Notes: generated by a model not told the origin, from the sequence alone. A stretch of 64,000 nucleotides of DNA from Hydrangea macrophylla (GCA_033977485.1 CM066982.1:37984218-38048217); one strand, 5' to 3'. Positions 44,462 through 56,309 are shown, counted from the stretch's first letter. Made by a program: numbers and translations.

Positions 44462-45822
44462 CTAACCCATACATAATTTTACAAGACCATTTTAAGGTAA
44501 ACTGAATTTAAATTACTTTCATAAACCACATTATCTCTTTTTAAACAAAACTCATTTATCATCAAACTCATTCCCAAAAATATTACAAGAAAAATCTACG
44601 TTTCAAACTTTTCTCCATTCTCATTGATTACAAAATTAAAACCATACGTTACCCTTTACATAGAAATAATATAATTTCCACCATTGAATCACAACAAAAT
44701 TATCTTATTAGAATAATAAACGGAATAATTTTAACACTACACTATGTCAGGTCAGATATGGTACAAACATCCCCAAAACTCTAATAATACAACTGAAATA
44801 TAACTACATCTAATACAAGTTCTCAACTAATGCCAACTGAATAAAAAAATATCATATAATACATAAAGAATGAAAAGTAGATATCTTCAACTTTACAAAC
44901 AGATCGGCTGCTCCACAAAGAACTCCAAGTATACTATCCTGCACATGTCATCCGACTACGTTTCATATAGAAACACACCCAAATGCATAACATACTTGGG
45001 CCAGTCACATGACTGGTATGAGTTAAATAAAACACAAGTTTTATGGATCCAACTTGAACCCATAGATTACAAACCACACTACAACATTTTTGGGCCAAGA
45101 CAGGTAGTTCCACACACATATCTGGACAATAGAGTAGTTTACATTTATGTGGTGGCAAGATGTTTTTGGCCCAAATTAAAACAGCTAAATTCTTACCTTT
45201 CTTAACTATGCTTGGCCAATACCTGCAAACCATTAGTGGGCCTACCATCCTATACAATAAAAATTAACACAATAATAAAAATCGATAACAAGGTGCTATT
45301 AATTAAAATGAATTTATCTCCAACAAAGAGCTGGAATTAGACAATACTTAAAACACGTGAAATGTCCAGAATAAAATTTCTAAGGAAATACATGCATGCC
45401 CGTTCACTAATTCTAAATATATAATTCAAAAATTAATTATGGATGTTCAGCTTTTATATAGACGATGTTCAGAAGATTATGAAAATCGATGAAAATAGTG
45501 TCATGATGTCATTTTTAGGAAAAGTGTCAAACACGAATGTTGTTCGGATCATCGTTTTACTTCAGTGTATGAGAAATAGCCATAAACTATGAATCTAAGT
45601 ATCCTAAATATTCAATTTACTAATCTGGTCCAAGTTATTATCACATTGCTACGTCTCCAAAAATGCTACGTTACACATAGAATGCTACGTTTTAAGCTAA
45701 CGGGCACAACACCGAAATTTAAAATCACGAAAACTACACGACTGCTAATTCCTAGAATTTCATATAACTGGAAATAATAAAACACATTACAATCGTAAAG
45801 CTGTGAATAAAAAAACACATAA
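44462..45822 (-). mobile_element. Tekay-like LTR3, part b
   Basis: This continues from part a with ctaacccatac, homologous to LTR2 from 3682 to about 5040. It keeps the block of about 270 bp deleted in LTR1. It ends at cacataa, where the Tat element inserted. Confidence 0.85.
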
Positions 45823-46441
45823 CGATTCGTCCAAAAATATTCTGCTAAAGCCAAACCACCACGTCAGCAGTGGAGGACTCGGACTATCTAGAATGGGCGC
45901 TTGTGGCCCACCAATCCCAAGGGCTTTTGACTGCTACAGATCGGGGTGCTCACACAGCTTGGGCATGCAGCGCAGTAGCTCTCCACGAGGTGTAGTTTGA
46001 CAACCAAGCCGCTCAGTAGTTTCCTAAATCAATCAGAAGACTAATGGAAAGTGTAAATAGTTTCCTAAGCCACTTAGGAAACATCCCATGATTTATGCTC
46101 ATCAAATTTTAATTAGATTGGGCTTTCTTATCTAATCAGTTGCCTTGTGCGGGGGGTCTCTTGCACCTATAAAAGGGGCCACTCACCCCCCATTAAGTGG
46201 GATCGCATTCTTAACATAGAGAATAGTTGTTTATACTAATTTTGTATGCATACAATTGGCCGGTCTTACTGGTAGTGCCACCAAACTGTTGGCTCACCAA
46301 GCCTGCCGATTATCTGCTAGTGAAGCACACTGACGCATCCGTGGACGTAGGTCACCTCATTAACGGGGTCGAACCCCATACAATTGATTGTGTCACAATA
46401 TCTCTCTTTTTAATCTCTCTTACCAAATTTTGGCATCATCA
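45823..46441 (+). mobile_element. 5' LTR of Tat element
   Basis: It is homologous along its length to 55696-56309. It contains a TATA box (46168) and ends gcatcatca. Confidence 0.88.
46168..46174 (+). promoter_or_regulatory. TATA box in Tat 5' LTR
   Basis: The sequence CACCTATAAAAGGGG is a near-ideal TATA box and is conserved in the 3' LTR at 56037-56043. Confidence 0.65.
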
Positions 46442-46444
46442 GTT

Positions 46445-46459
46445 TGGCGCCGTTTGTGC
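46445..46459 (+). other. Primer binding site of Tat element
   Basis: TGGCGCCGTTTGTGC follows the LTR by three bases. The TGGCGCCGT core is typical of Athila/Tat elements; the exact tRNA is not certain. Confidence 0.7.
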
Positions 46460-46502
46460 GAAATGATAAGTTTTTCACCAACAAATTCCTTGCCCGATCA
46501 GC

Positions 46503-48120
46503 ATGCCACCGAAGACGGGTAAGAAAAATACTACTCTAGTCGGTCAGGAGAACTTGCAGCTCGAACAACAGGCTGGCTCCATGTCCTCTGAGCAGATGAC
46601 AGCGGCGCTCGCACAACTTCTGGAAGGCCAATGGCAAACCCAGTAGCAAATCGAAGCGCTGTTGGCCCTACAGGAGAAGCGCCCTCAATCAGAGAACCAA
46701 ATCGGGAATAGTGCCCCCGATCGAGAGCACGTAAGAGTCCAAAACCATACCCACTCTATGCCAGTATCCCCGTCAGATTAGGAACACGCCTGGGATGGTG
46801 ACCGTAGCAGAGTGCCCAGGCGCACCAGGCAGTAAGCTCGGACCAATCCTCGTCAGGTAGAAGATGCCAGAGACATCATCAACAGGTGACACGCCACCAG
46901 GAGGGAGGGATCAGAGCCAAAGCCCTGGGAATCAGCCAAAAGACCCTCTGACCCAGAGTCGGGGAGATCTTAGGCATACGATTACCCAGAGCCAGAGCCA
47001 GATTCTATCCCTGAGGTCAACACACTTCAAAGAAGAAGCCTCATTGTCTGATCTGACTTACCGCTCGGACATTGAAAGGAAGACCGAGCGGGAAGACGTG
47101 AATGCTCAAATCCAGGGCTTGCAGAAACAAATCGAGCAACTGAGCTGCAAGCAGCATCACAACCATACCAATACGGAGACCAAGTCGCCCTATACCGCTC
47201 AGATCACCGAATTCCCCATCCCGCGGAAGTTTAAGCCATCGCATCTTAGTTCTTATGACGACATAGGGATCCCAGTGGATTATGTTCGCACCTACAGGGC
47301 CCAGATGGCATTGGTCACCACTGTCGACGAATTACTATGCTTGGCCTTCCCCAGTACCCTCAAGGGGTCAACCGTGCAGTGGTTTCATGCCCTCAAGCCC
47401 CGAACGGTTGATGACTTCAAGACGCTAAGCAAGCTTTTCATTAGCCAGTTTATAGGGATGCTCGACCGGTCGCAACCGGACAGTCAGCAATTGACTATCA
47501 ATCAGTGTAAGGGCGAATCCCTAAGGGAGTATATGGACCGCTTCAATCAGCAGAGGCTCCAGATCCGCAATTTGAACAAAATAGCAGCCATCATGGCCTT
47601 CTGCTCGGGAGCTCAACACACCAAGGTTACTACGTTGTTTCATCGAGACCGATCGGCAACCCTGGTGGAGCTCTCAGAGAGGGTCGGGAAGTATATAGAT
47701 ATGGAAGAATTTCTAAAGTCTAAACGCACCGGCTTCACGAGAGATGAGTCCCCGAAAGCCAAGCGAAGGCGTGAGGGCTCTGAGAAGGGCCCGGTAAAAA
47801 AGCCCAGGTAAGACCAGCAGAGAAGAGGTCAGGATCAGCCCCAGATCGCTTTCACGCCTCTGTCTCGACCAATCCATAAAGTCATGGCCACCGTCGAGGC
47901 ACAGAGGTTGCTTCAACAACTGGCAAAACTCAAAGCCCTGCCCAAAAAAAGGAATTAGGATAAGTTTTGTAGCTTCCATATAGACCACGATCATGACATA
48001 GAGGATTGCTTCCAGTTAAAGATAGCTATAGAAAAACTGATTGAGGAGGGCCGTCTTGTAGAATACGTCACGATGGATGGATGGCCTATGCAAGGAGCCC
48101 GAGCTCCCGGTCAAATACAA
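46503..48120 (+). pseudogene. Tat-type gag, broken
   Basis: The likely start is the ATG at 46503 (PPKTGKKNTT). That frame has in-frame TAG codons (such as near 46647) and shifts before 46864. From there 315 codons are open to a TAA near 47809, including a coiled-coil-like stretch and the retrotransposon gag domain (about 47330-47710: STVQWFHALKPRTVDDF, then GESLREYMDRFNQQRLQI). Beyond the TAA, the same frame continues to a Tat-type knuckle (FHIDHDHDIEDCFQLK, near 47970-48020). The architecture matches Tat/Retand gag. It is inactive through stops and frameshifts. Confidence 0.85.
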
Positions 48121-48239
48121 TCTTTTGGTAAATCAACGTGATCTGCGGAGGAACGTCGGGCGGTATGGACTCACAGTCGACAAGGAAGAGGCATGCTTGG
48201 GCATCCCTGGTAGATGTCTGGCAAGTCTAATCCACCAAC

Positions 48240-48755
48240 TCCCCGCCAACTGACATTCTGACATTTACCTCTGATGATGCGCAAGGCATCCACTGCCCCC
48301 ATGACGACCCGTTAGTTGTGAAGCTCTCCATAGCTAATTACGTGGTCAAAAGAATACTGGTGGACACAGGCAGCTCGACCGATATCATGTTTGTGTCAGT
48401 GTTCGATCAGCTCGAGATGTCCAGGGATCAGCTCCATCCAGTAGCTACTCCCCTGGTGGGTTTTAATGGATCTAGCACCCAACCGTTTGGTACCATGGAG
48501 CTCTCTGTTCTTATGGGAGCTTACCCTCAGCAAATCTCCCTGCTAGCAAACTTTGTAATCGTGGAGGCCCCATCGGCCTATAATGTAATTCTCGGGAGGC
48601 CTACACTCAGCAAAGCCAGGGTCGTCGTCTCTACTCATAACCTGACAGTTAAGTTCCCGACCCCTTATGGACTCAGGAGCCTACGTGGAGATCAGGCTAC
48701 CACTCAGAGTTGCATGTCAGTTCCCTTCACTGGCAAGTTATCACAGAAACATTGA
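48240..48755 (+). pseudogene. Tat-type aspartic protease
   Basis: The catalytic loop VDTGSSTDIMF lies near 48360-48390 and a downstream YNVILGRPTL near 48580-48610, the usual pair in plant gypsy proteases. The frame 48318-48755 is open; its natural join to gag is lost upstream. It would cleave the polyprotein in the particle. Confidence 0.85.
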
Positions 48756-48799
48756 ACGCCCAGGAGATGGACTCGAGGGATTAGAATTATAGAGTGGGC

Positions 48800-49690
48800 C
48801 CAATTAAAGAACTGGAACAAGTGGCATTGGACCCATAACTCCCAAACTGAACGGTCAGTATCAGCACCCTACTAGAGCCCCGCCTTAGGGAGAAGCTGAT
48901 TAAATTCCTGCAATAGAGTCAGGATGTGTTTGCCTGGTGTGATGAAGATATGCCCGGGATTGATCCCCAAGTAACATCTCATCGACTTAATGTCAATATA
49001 GACTCCCGACCGGTGAAGCAGAAAAGACAAGGCATGGCCCCCGAGAGGTAAAAGGCAGTGTGCGAGGAGGTCAAGAAGCTCCTCAAAGCCCAATCTATCC
49101 GAGAGGTCCACTATCCCGACTGGTTTGCAAATATAGTACTTATCAAGAAAAGCAACGGGAAGTGGAGGATGTGCGTGGACTTTACTGACCTGAACAAAGC
49201 CTGCCCCAAGGACTGCTATCCACTGCCCATGATAGATCTCTTTGTGGATTCCACGGCCGGCCATTCACTCCTTTCGTTCATGGATGCCTACTCCGGGTAC
49301 AATCAGATTAGCATGTACCTCGGGGATGAAGAAAAAACCTCATTCATCACAGATCAGGGGACCTACTACTACAAAGTCATGCCCTTCGGCCTAAAAAATG
49401 ATGGGGCAACTTATCAATGCCTAGTCAATCACATGTTCAAAGACTTGACCGGGAAATCAATGGAGGTATACGTTGACGATCTGCTGGTCAAAAGTCGAGA
49501 CGACTCTGACTATCTAGAACATTTGGCCAGGGCCTTCAACATTTTGAGGAAGTTTGGGATGAAGTTGAACCCGGCCAAGTGCACATTTAGCGTCTCATCC
49601 AAAAAGTTCTTAGGGTACCTGGTCAGCAGGCGGGGAATCAAAGTAAACCCCGAGAAAATCCAGGCCGTCATCAACATGTGATCGCCAGGT
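48800..49690 (+). pseudogene. Tat-type reverse transcriptase
   Basis: RT motifs appear in order: MCVDFTDLNKACPKD, FMDAYSGYNQI, VMPFGLKNDGATYQ, catalytic YVDDLLVKS (near 49468-49494) and FLGYLVSRRGIKVNPEK. DLNKACPKD and YVDDLLVKS are diagnostic of the Tat lineage rather than Athila. The 5' part before 49058 has stops (for example TAA near 49049). Confidence 0.9.
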
Positions 49691-50275
49691 CAACCAAAGA
49701 AGTACAGAGTCTGGCCGGATGGGTTGCCGCATTGAATAGGTTTGTGTCCCGAGCAATCGATCGGTGCTTACCATTGTTTAAGATCCTCCGTAAGGATTTT
49801 CAGTGGTAGGAGGAGTGCGAGGAGGCATTTTGGGAGCTCAAGAAATATTTAGCGTCACCCCCTATACTCTCAACGCCCGTGCTAGGCGAGGAGCTATTCT
49901 TATACTTGGCAGTGTCACCCTCGACAGTCAGCTCGGCGCTCATTCGAGAAGAGCAGGGGATACAGTTCCCGGTCTACTATACAAGCCGAGTGCTTTAGGG
50001 TGCAGAAAGTAGATACTCCCGCATTGAAAAGCTCACCTTCGCCCTCATCACTTCAGCTCAGAGATTGTGCCTGTATTTACAGGCCCACATTATCGTGGTC
50101 CTTACGGATTAGCCCCTCTGTAAGATCTTAAGTAGGCCCAAAACGGCCGAAAGGCTCGTCAAGTAGGCCTTGGAGTTAGAAGAATTCGAATTGGTCTATA
50201 GACCCCGCACAACAATAAAATGACAAGCAGTAGCAGACTTCCTTGTTGAATTCGCATACCAAGAAGACCTGGTCT
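49690..50275 (+). pseudogene. Tat-type RNase H, broken
   Basis: Remnants in one main frame include ECEEAFWELKKYLASPPIL, LFLYLAVSPSTVSSALIRE, QFPVYYTSRVL, and ELEEFELVYRPRTTIK ending ADFLVEF. At least four TAG and one TGA codons interrupt it. This is the first, retroviral-position RNase H. Confidence 0.75.
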
Positions 50276-50712
50276 AGGGGTACAGTGACTCTCAGCTTGT
50301 TGTAAATCAAGTCAACCAAGAGTACGAGGCTCGGGAAGATAACATGATAGCTTACCTAGCCCTTATCCAAGCAGTTTCAAAGAAGCTTTGGGGGTTCTCC
50401 ATCACACAGATACCAAGGGAGGAGAACATTAGAGTCGACCGGTTGGCCCACCTCGCCTCATCCTGTGAGTCAGACTTGCCCAGGATAAGGATAGAGTACC
50501 TACCCGAGCCAAGTATGATCAATTCCGAATGCATAGAGGTAGAACCGGTCGCCCTAGGACCTAACTGGATGGACCCAATCATGGCATTTTTGGCAATAGA
50601 CGTGTTACTAGAAGGTAAGGAGGAAGCCCACCGGGTTAAATGTCGAGCGGAAAGATACCACATTATTGATGCAATCCTCTACAAAAGAGGATTCTCCATA
50701 CCATATCTCTGA
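50276..50712 (+). pseudogene. Second (archaeal-type) RNase H, N-terminal half deleted, and linker
   Basis: Tat elements carry an extra RNase H after the first. Here only its C-terminal half remains: SDSQLVVNQVNQEYEARED, MIAYLALIQAV and ITQIPREENIRVDRLAHLASS. The expected N-terminal part (a strand with the first catalytic Asp, and the ATNNEAEYEA-like helix) is absent; the join lies near 50281. The linker to integrase follows. Confidence 0.7.
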
Positions 50713-51774
50713 TGTGTCCATCCAACACAGGTCCAAGGGGTGTGGGAACTACATCGGAGGTTTGGCACTCTCGCGTAAAGCCCTGCTACAATGATACTAC
50801 TGGCCGACCATGGCCAGGGACTCTCAAGAATATGTCAAGAGGTGTGATTCGTGCCAAAGGTTTTCTCCCATGATCAACCATTCGGGAGAGCTTCAAATGG
50901 CAATCCTCAGCCCTTGACCGTTTGCTCAGTGGGGCATTGACATTGTCGGGCCCCTACCAATGGGAAAGGGACAAGTCAAGTTCGCTGTCATTGCCGTGGA
51001 TTACTTCAACAAATGGGCGGAAGCCGTGCCCTTGGTAATAATTACCGAGAAGAAAATGGAAAACTTCATGGTGAGGAACATCCTCAGCAGGTTCGGTGTC
51101 CTCTGGGTGCTGTTAGTGACAACGGCAGGCAGTTTGACACCCCGGTATTCAGGGAGTTCTGCTCGAGCTATGGGATATCCAACCACTACTCATCCCCCGA
51201 GCACCCCCAGGCCAACGGCCAAGCCAAGGTGACAAACCAAACTATTCTTCAATTAATAAAGATGAGGCTCGAAGACGCCAAAGGACTATGGGCCGAAGAG
51301 CTACCGACCCTCTTGTGGGCTACCACACTACACCCCGGGCGGCAACAGGTGAGACTCTATACTCTCTAACCTATGGTTTTGAGGTAGTGGTCCCCACAGA
51401 GCTTCGTTTACCTACCTACCGGGGGGCAAATTATAGCAAGCCAGACAATGAAAATGCCCTCAGGGAGGAGCTCGACCTACTAGAGGAGAAAAGAGACCGG
51501 GTGTATCTAAAAGTTGCAGCCTACAAGCAGAGAGTGTCCCGGTACTATAATAGTAGGGTGAAGCATCGTAGTTTCCTGGTGGGGGTTATGGTCCTTAAGG
51601 CCGTCAATATATCCACAAAAGTCCCGAGCCATGGAAAGTGGGGCCAAACTGGGAAGGCACATATCTAGTTACTCGGATAAACCGCCCAGGAACCTATTGG
51701 TTACAAACTCTGGACGGGTGTGATTTATCTCACCCTTGGAATGTGCAACAGCTCCGCAAGTACCACCAGTAACA
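50713..51774 (+). pseudogene. Tat-type integrase, broken
   Basis: The zinc-binding domain is damaged (one C-x2-C as CDSCQRF near 50850; the His pair region is altered). The core has Asp in WGIDIVGPLP, Asp in SDNGRQFDT (after a frameshift near 51100) and Glu in the HPQANGQAKVTNQT helix region changed to Lys-Val (the usual form is AEVTNR), so the catalytic Glu is not certain. The C-terminal part (51288-51668) and a last segment ending in TAA near 51771 follow. Confidence 0.82.
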
Positions 51775-51899
51775 GTTAGTCACGGGTAGATTAACACTAG
51801 TTAGGATACTTGTAGCTTCATTCGAGCAGTCATTATGATTTTTGAAAAAATAAATAAAACGGTTCGTACCTTACATAAAGAAACAACCCTTGTCAGTAA

Positions 51900-52110
51900 T
51901 CTGTGCACAAAGACCTTGGCTCAAAACCAAGGCACAAAGACCTCGGGCTAACACCCGAGGCAAAAGACCTTGGCTCAAAACAAAGGCACAAAACAAAAAA
52001 GACCTCGGGCCGACACCTGATGCAGATGACCTTGGCTCAAAACCAAGGCGCAAAGACCTCGGGAACGTACCCATGGCATAAAAGACCTCAGGCCTAACCC
52101 CGAGGCAATG
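51900..52110. repeat. Minisatellite after Tat pol
   Basis: About eight copies of a roughly 20-27-bp unit like aaagaccttggctcaaaacc and its variant aaagacctcgggc. Such arrays are common between pol and the antisense gene of Tat elements. Confidence 0.88.
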
Positions 52111-52734
52111 GCTTCGCTTAGGCCCAACCAGCGACTGGGGCAAACACCCTAGGTGGCTGATGATGGCAAGCCTCAAAAGACCCTACAACCACCCATGTTC
52201 CAGGTCGGTTTCCTATGGTCCCTACTCCTAGACACCTGCCTTAGCAAAATGCTTGGGGGGGGGGGGGGGAAAGGGGATACACCAAACTCAAAAAAGGAAG
52301 TCACACCGATCACTAACATGGCTTGGAATCCTAACATTCCTAAGTACCTACAGAGGCCAGAGAAGAACCGTCCAGTCTGTAAAACAGGATAAATTCCTAT
52401 AATACACTGGACGGGATCTTCAAACAGGTCAAGAAGACCAGTCGTTCTACCTGTTATGATCCAAAACCATTTGTTAAGGCAAGGAGTTACAGAATGGTCA
52501 ACTAAAACTAAAAATCGGCCAGGGATTGGCAAATTCAGGTACATAAAGTACAGAAATAGTAAGCAATTGATGGAAAAAAGTGGCCTCCAAGGGCCTTTCA
52601 TTGAATACAAAACTGTACAGTGCTGGGGTGGGGGGGGGGGGGGGGGGAGGGGGGCAGTTGTAGTAGCCTCCCCCAAAAAAAAAAAAAAAACTACAGCAAA
52701 TAAAAAAAAAGAAAGCAAAATTACAGGCCGGGAA
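52111..52734. other. Noncoding stretch with poly-G and poly-A tracts
   Basis: G-runs occur at 52254-52269 and 52627-52652, and A-rich runs at 52674-52712. The minus-strand frame 52173-52877 overlaps this stretch but its lower half is out of the antisense gene's frame and is not supported. Confidence 0.6.
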
Positions 52735-54911
52735 CTAAGAGTCGTCCGCCACGACCACATCCTCCATTTTCCCAGCCTCTCCCTCTGGGTCATCTCCTCC
52801 ACCTGGAACAGAGCCCCCGCCTGGGGCAGCCTCCTCAGCAGGGCCAGCATCAGCGGCGGGGCCCTCGCCTGCAGCAAGACCTACATCCTAGTAGTTCAAA
52901 TAAATCCTCTCGTAGGATGAGATGTCCCACTTGGGGTGATCCCGGTAAGCCTGAGCTACAAATCTTCGTAGCCCTAGAAGAAGCCATCGTCAAAAGCTTC
53001 CTCCTGGGCCCCCGCCAGTGTTGCCTCTGCCAGCGCCTTCTCCCGTGCCTCCGTCGCTGCTGCACTAGCCCGAGCGACCTCTAGGTCGGTCAGGGTTGTA
53101 GCCAGCTTGGCCTGAGCAGCGCCAAGGCTCAAGGCCAAACTTTTACCTTGTCCTTCTCCACGGCCAGAGCGGTCTCCCTGGCCTCTGAGGTCGCTCGCTC
53201 TTCAGATAGAGCGGCTTCAACAGTAGCGGCCCTCCCAGCCAAAGAAGGTAGGAAGGACTCAGCCCCAGCGGCCATGCATGCAACCTGCGAGAAGTGAAGA
53301 CCGACCGGTTAGTAAACATGTACAGTTGACAAAATAAGCAAAGAAAAAGAAATAGAGGCGGGAGAACTCACCATGTGAGAGAGGCTATACATCCATCTCT
53401 GGAAGACCTTCGGAGATATGTTTGCACACGCCTCCACTTGATTGGGGAGCAGACCGGGTTTCACCCTCTCCCTGATCTCGGCGAGGCAGCCATCGGTGCC
53501 ACAGTCGGCACCCCCGCCCGGGGGGTGGTCTCTTCAACCACCACCACGTGGGGCGTTAAGGTCCCCACGGGCTCCGAACACTTTGCTACTCCGTGTCAGA
53601 GCTGCCTCAGCGGGCGCTCACCACCCGGGGCCTCGTCAGCGGGCATTTTCCCTTGTGCCACCGCCATCCGGGCGATAGCACAGCAGCGGCAGCAGCTTGC
53701 CTCTTCCTCAATTGCTCCATGTTTCTCTTCGGAGCCATCTCTGCAAAAGAAGAAAATTGAACAGTTAATAACCAATAAAGGAGATGGGGAAGGATGATCG
53801 TAGGAGATGGCAGAGTCCGAGCGCTTACCAAGGAGAATTAGGGGGAATGCGGGAGCTTCGATGGGCTGAGCCGGGTCGTCGAAAGCTCGAAAGTCGCCGG
53901 TCCGAGTCATCACGTTCCAGATATTTGTTGGCTAGTCTGCAAGCTCCTGATCCTGGCCTGGCACTCGTTGGGAATCCTCGGCGGGCTAGTTGATATCGCT
54001 GCAAAGAAAAGTACAAAGCGGTAAGTCTAAAAAACTGGAGCAAAATAAAGAAGAAAGCAAAAAGAAAGACATGATTGGCTTACTCCTCAACTCTCTAGCC
54101 TAGGAAGTCCTCATCTGGATCCCAGGGGCCGGCTCGTAGAGCCCAAGGGTGGACACTTGGAAGAACCTATTCTTCCACCCTTCGTTATTGCTCGGGCAGT
54201 TAACTAAGATCTTCCTCCCCTGATGAGCCCCGATAGAAAAGAACCTGACCTCCCTGTGTACGGGAAATGGTCAGTGTGTCCAGAGAAACGCCTGGACAAA
54301 AAGTTCTGAACCAAAAACCTGGGGCCAAAGGGAGATGGACCCATGAGGAATCTCCAACCGTTCGGGGCCGACTGGCTTGGAGCGTTCCCCAAGTATATAA
54401 GGACGTCCCGAGTGACCGAATGAAGGGGAATGCAAAACCCAGCCATGAGGATGTCCTCATATAAGGTAGTGAAACCTCGCTGGTAGATATGGGCTCCACC
54501 GACATTCATAGCCAAGGAGCAGTGGTCGGGAAGGCCGTACCTATCCCTAATGTACCCGAGATCTTCAGTATGCAGGGTGGACGGGATGAACTCACTAGAG
54601 AAGGCTACCTCGGGGTTGGGTTTCCCTGGTGTTTCGTCACCTGAACCCCGGGAAACAGAAGCAACGGGGGTTTCCTAGTCTGACTCATGATGGATCGGGA
54701 TTCTGCCTTCACTATGGTGATCAGAGGGGGACGCGTACGGCGGACTCAGACTTGTGTCCTGCGTCTCTGACCCAGACCGCTCATCCTCCGACCAGGAGGA
54801 CGAGTCAAAACTAGAGTGGCACATCGTTGGGGTTTCGGTGACTGGGCCGGGAAGAAGAGGACGACCAAGGTATGGATCAGGAATTTCGAGTCTGATATAC
54901 AAAGGGGGCAT
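52735..54911 (-). pseudogene. Antisense gene of Tat element (putative gypsy-type transposon protein), 4 exons predicted
   Basis: This lies on the strand opposite to gag-pol. Exons are 54911-54084, 53998-53829, 53740-53372 and 53284-52735. Introns of 85, 88 and 87 bp have gtaagc/gtaagc/gtgagt donors and ttgcag, ttgcag and tcgcag acceptors. Exon 1 encodes a region like the family annotated as putative gypsy-type transposon (Transposase_28): GFCIPLHSVTRDVLIYLGNA and PNGWRFLMG (near 54440-54340). Exon 4 encodes an Ala/Glu-rich coiled coil (ATEAREKALAEATLAGA near 53060-53010) and the acidic end KMEDVVVADDS with stop at 52735. Stops (near 54677) and a frameshift (near 53145) break it. Function in the family is unknown. 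Confidence 0.7.
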
Positions 54912-55001
54912 GATCACTAACCTAAAATGCAAAGAATAAATGGTCCTTAACACCAGGTGACACTCTCTTAAGACTAACCTGGGAACACCCGCTCGCTTCA
55001 A

Positions 55002-55676
55002 CTGCCCTAAGGTGCCTCCTGATTAGAAGAAAGAACAGAACCTAAAAAAGAAAAAATCTCACTCCCGTTCTAACCTAAGTGGGTTCGCTCTCTCCAGCCT
55101 CGCTCAAAAAAGAAGAGAAAAAGGGAAAGAGAAGGAAAGGAGTGATCAACTGAAGCTGGAAAGGAAAGACTTACAAAGTTTAGCGCAGAAAAGGGATCGG
55201 GAATCTTGCTCGGGATCTTATTCGCTCTCAAACTGCTTGGTAATCTATATCTTTGCAGCAAAGAGTTGAAGAAATAGACAAGTATCCTTTATATAGGAAC
55301 CACAGACGGTTCATATCAAAACAAATCCAGCGGCTCACACGCTTTCCCACCCAAAGGGGCTGACAGTTGTCGCGTCGGGCACATGAAGCGTTGCCTCAAA
55401 AAGCGCGCGCATTAAATGTATGATAAGACGGTTCGACTACCATGTAAATGGCCCGGTTACTTTCACACTGGCATCATTGGATCCTGACCAAGCTAGTGAC
55501 CAGCTGACACATGGTAGAGGTAGGACTCGGGCCCACAGTTCCACCGTTCGGTCCATACCCCGGCTGACCACTACGACCGGTCCCACCCCGGGTAGAGTCC
55601 CGACCTCTTACCGGATGGTTCCTCAGAAGCAGTCTGAATTTTCAAACTTCATCTGATATGAAATCACATCAACTTC
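55002..55676. other. 3' noncoding region of Tat element
   Basis: No gene is recognised. In antisense orientation this stretch would be promoter and 5' UTR of the antisense gene; ctatataaagg on the minus strand near 55290-55300 could be its TATA box. Confidence 0.5.
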
Positions 55677-55690
55677 GAAAATGGGGGGCA
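55677..55690 (+). other. Polypurine tract of Tat element
   Basis: The sequence gaaaatggggggca lies five bases before the 3' LTR, the expected place and composition. Confidence 0.75.
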
Positions 55691-55695
55691 GCTAA

Positions 55696-56309
55696 TGCGT
55701 CCAGAAATATTCTGCTAAAGCCAATCTGCCACGTTAGCAGTGGAGGACCCAGACTATCCAGAATGGGCACTTTTGGTCCACCAATCCCGAGGTCTTTCGA
55801 CTGCTACTGCTCGATGTGCTCGCATAGCTTGGGCATGTAGCACAGCAGCTCTCTACGAGGTACAGTTTGACAACCAAGCCGCTCAGCAGTTTCCTAAATC
55901 AATAAGAAGACTAATGGAAAGTGTAAATAGTTTCCTAAGCCACTTAGGAAACCTCCCATGATTTATGCTCATCAAATTGTAATTCGATTGGGCTTCCTTA
56001 TCTAATCAGTTGCCTTGTGTAGGGGTCTCTTGCACCTATAAAAGGGGCCACTCACCCCCATTAAGGGGGATCGCATTCTTAACCTAGATAATAGCTGTTT
56101 ATACTGATTTTGTATGCATACACCCGACCGGTCTTACTGGTAGTGCCACCCAACTGTTGGCTCACCAGGCCCACCGGTGATCTGCTAATGAAGCACGCTG
56201 ACGAACACGTGGACGTAGATCACCTCATTAACGGGGCCGAACCACATATAATTGATTGTGTCACAATATCTCTCTTTTTAATCCTTCCTACCAATTTTCG
56301 GCATCATCA
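55696..56309 (+). mobile_element. 3' LTR of Tat element
   Basis: It starts TGCGTCCAG and ends gcatcatca, with TATAAAA at 56037-56043. It is followed by target duplication gataa. Confidence 0.88.

Larger units (their letters stand above)
45823..56309 (+). mobile_element. Tat/Retand-like LTR element, decayed, in LTR3
   Basis: This 10.5-kb element has LTRs of 619 and 614 bp, primer site 46445, gag, pol with protease-RT-RNase H-second RNase H-integrase, a minisatellite, an antisense gene and a PPT. Target duplication is cataa (45818-45822) and gataa (56310-56314), with one mismatch. The 5' LTR start is mutated (CG instead of TG). The flanks join to restore LTR3 sequence (cacataatattcgatcc as in LTR2). 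Confidence 0.88.

Noticed and set aside
44462..45822. This stretch as an independent repeat unrelated to the left end
   Set aside because: It aligns with LTR2 from 3682 to about 5040 and starts with the sequence that completes LTR3 part a, so it is the continuation of LTR3.
52173..52877. 234-codon minus-strand ORF
   Set aside because: Only its upper part overlaps the antisense gene, and in a different frame from the supported KMEDVVVADDS end. The rest reads through poly-G and poly-A tracts (long Pro and Phe runs).
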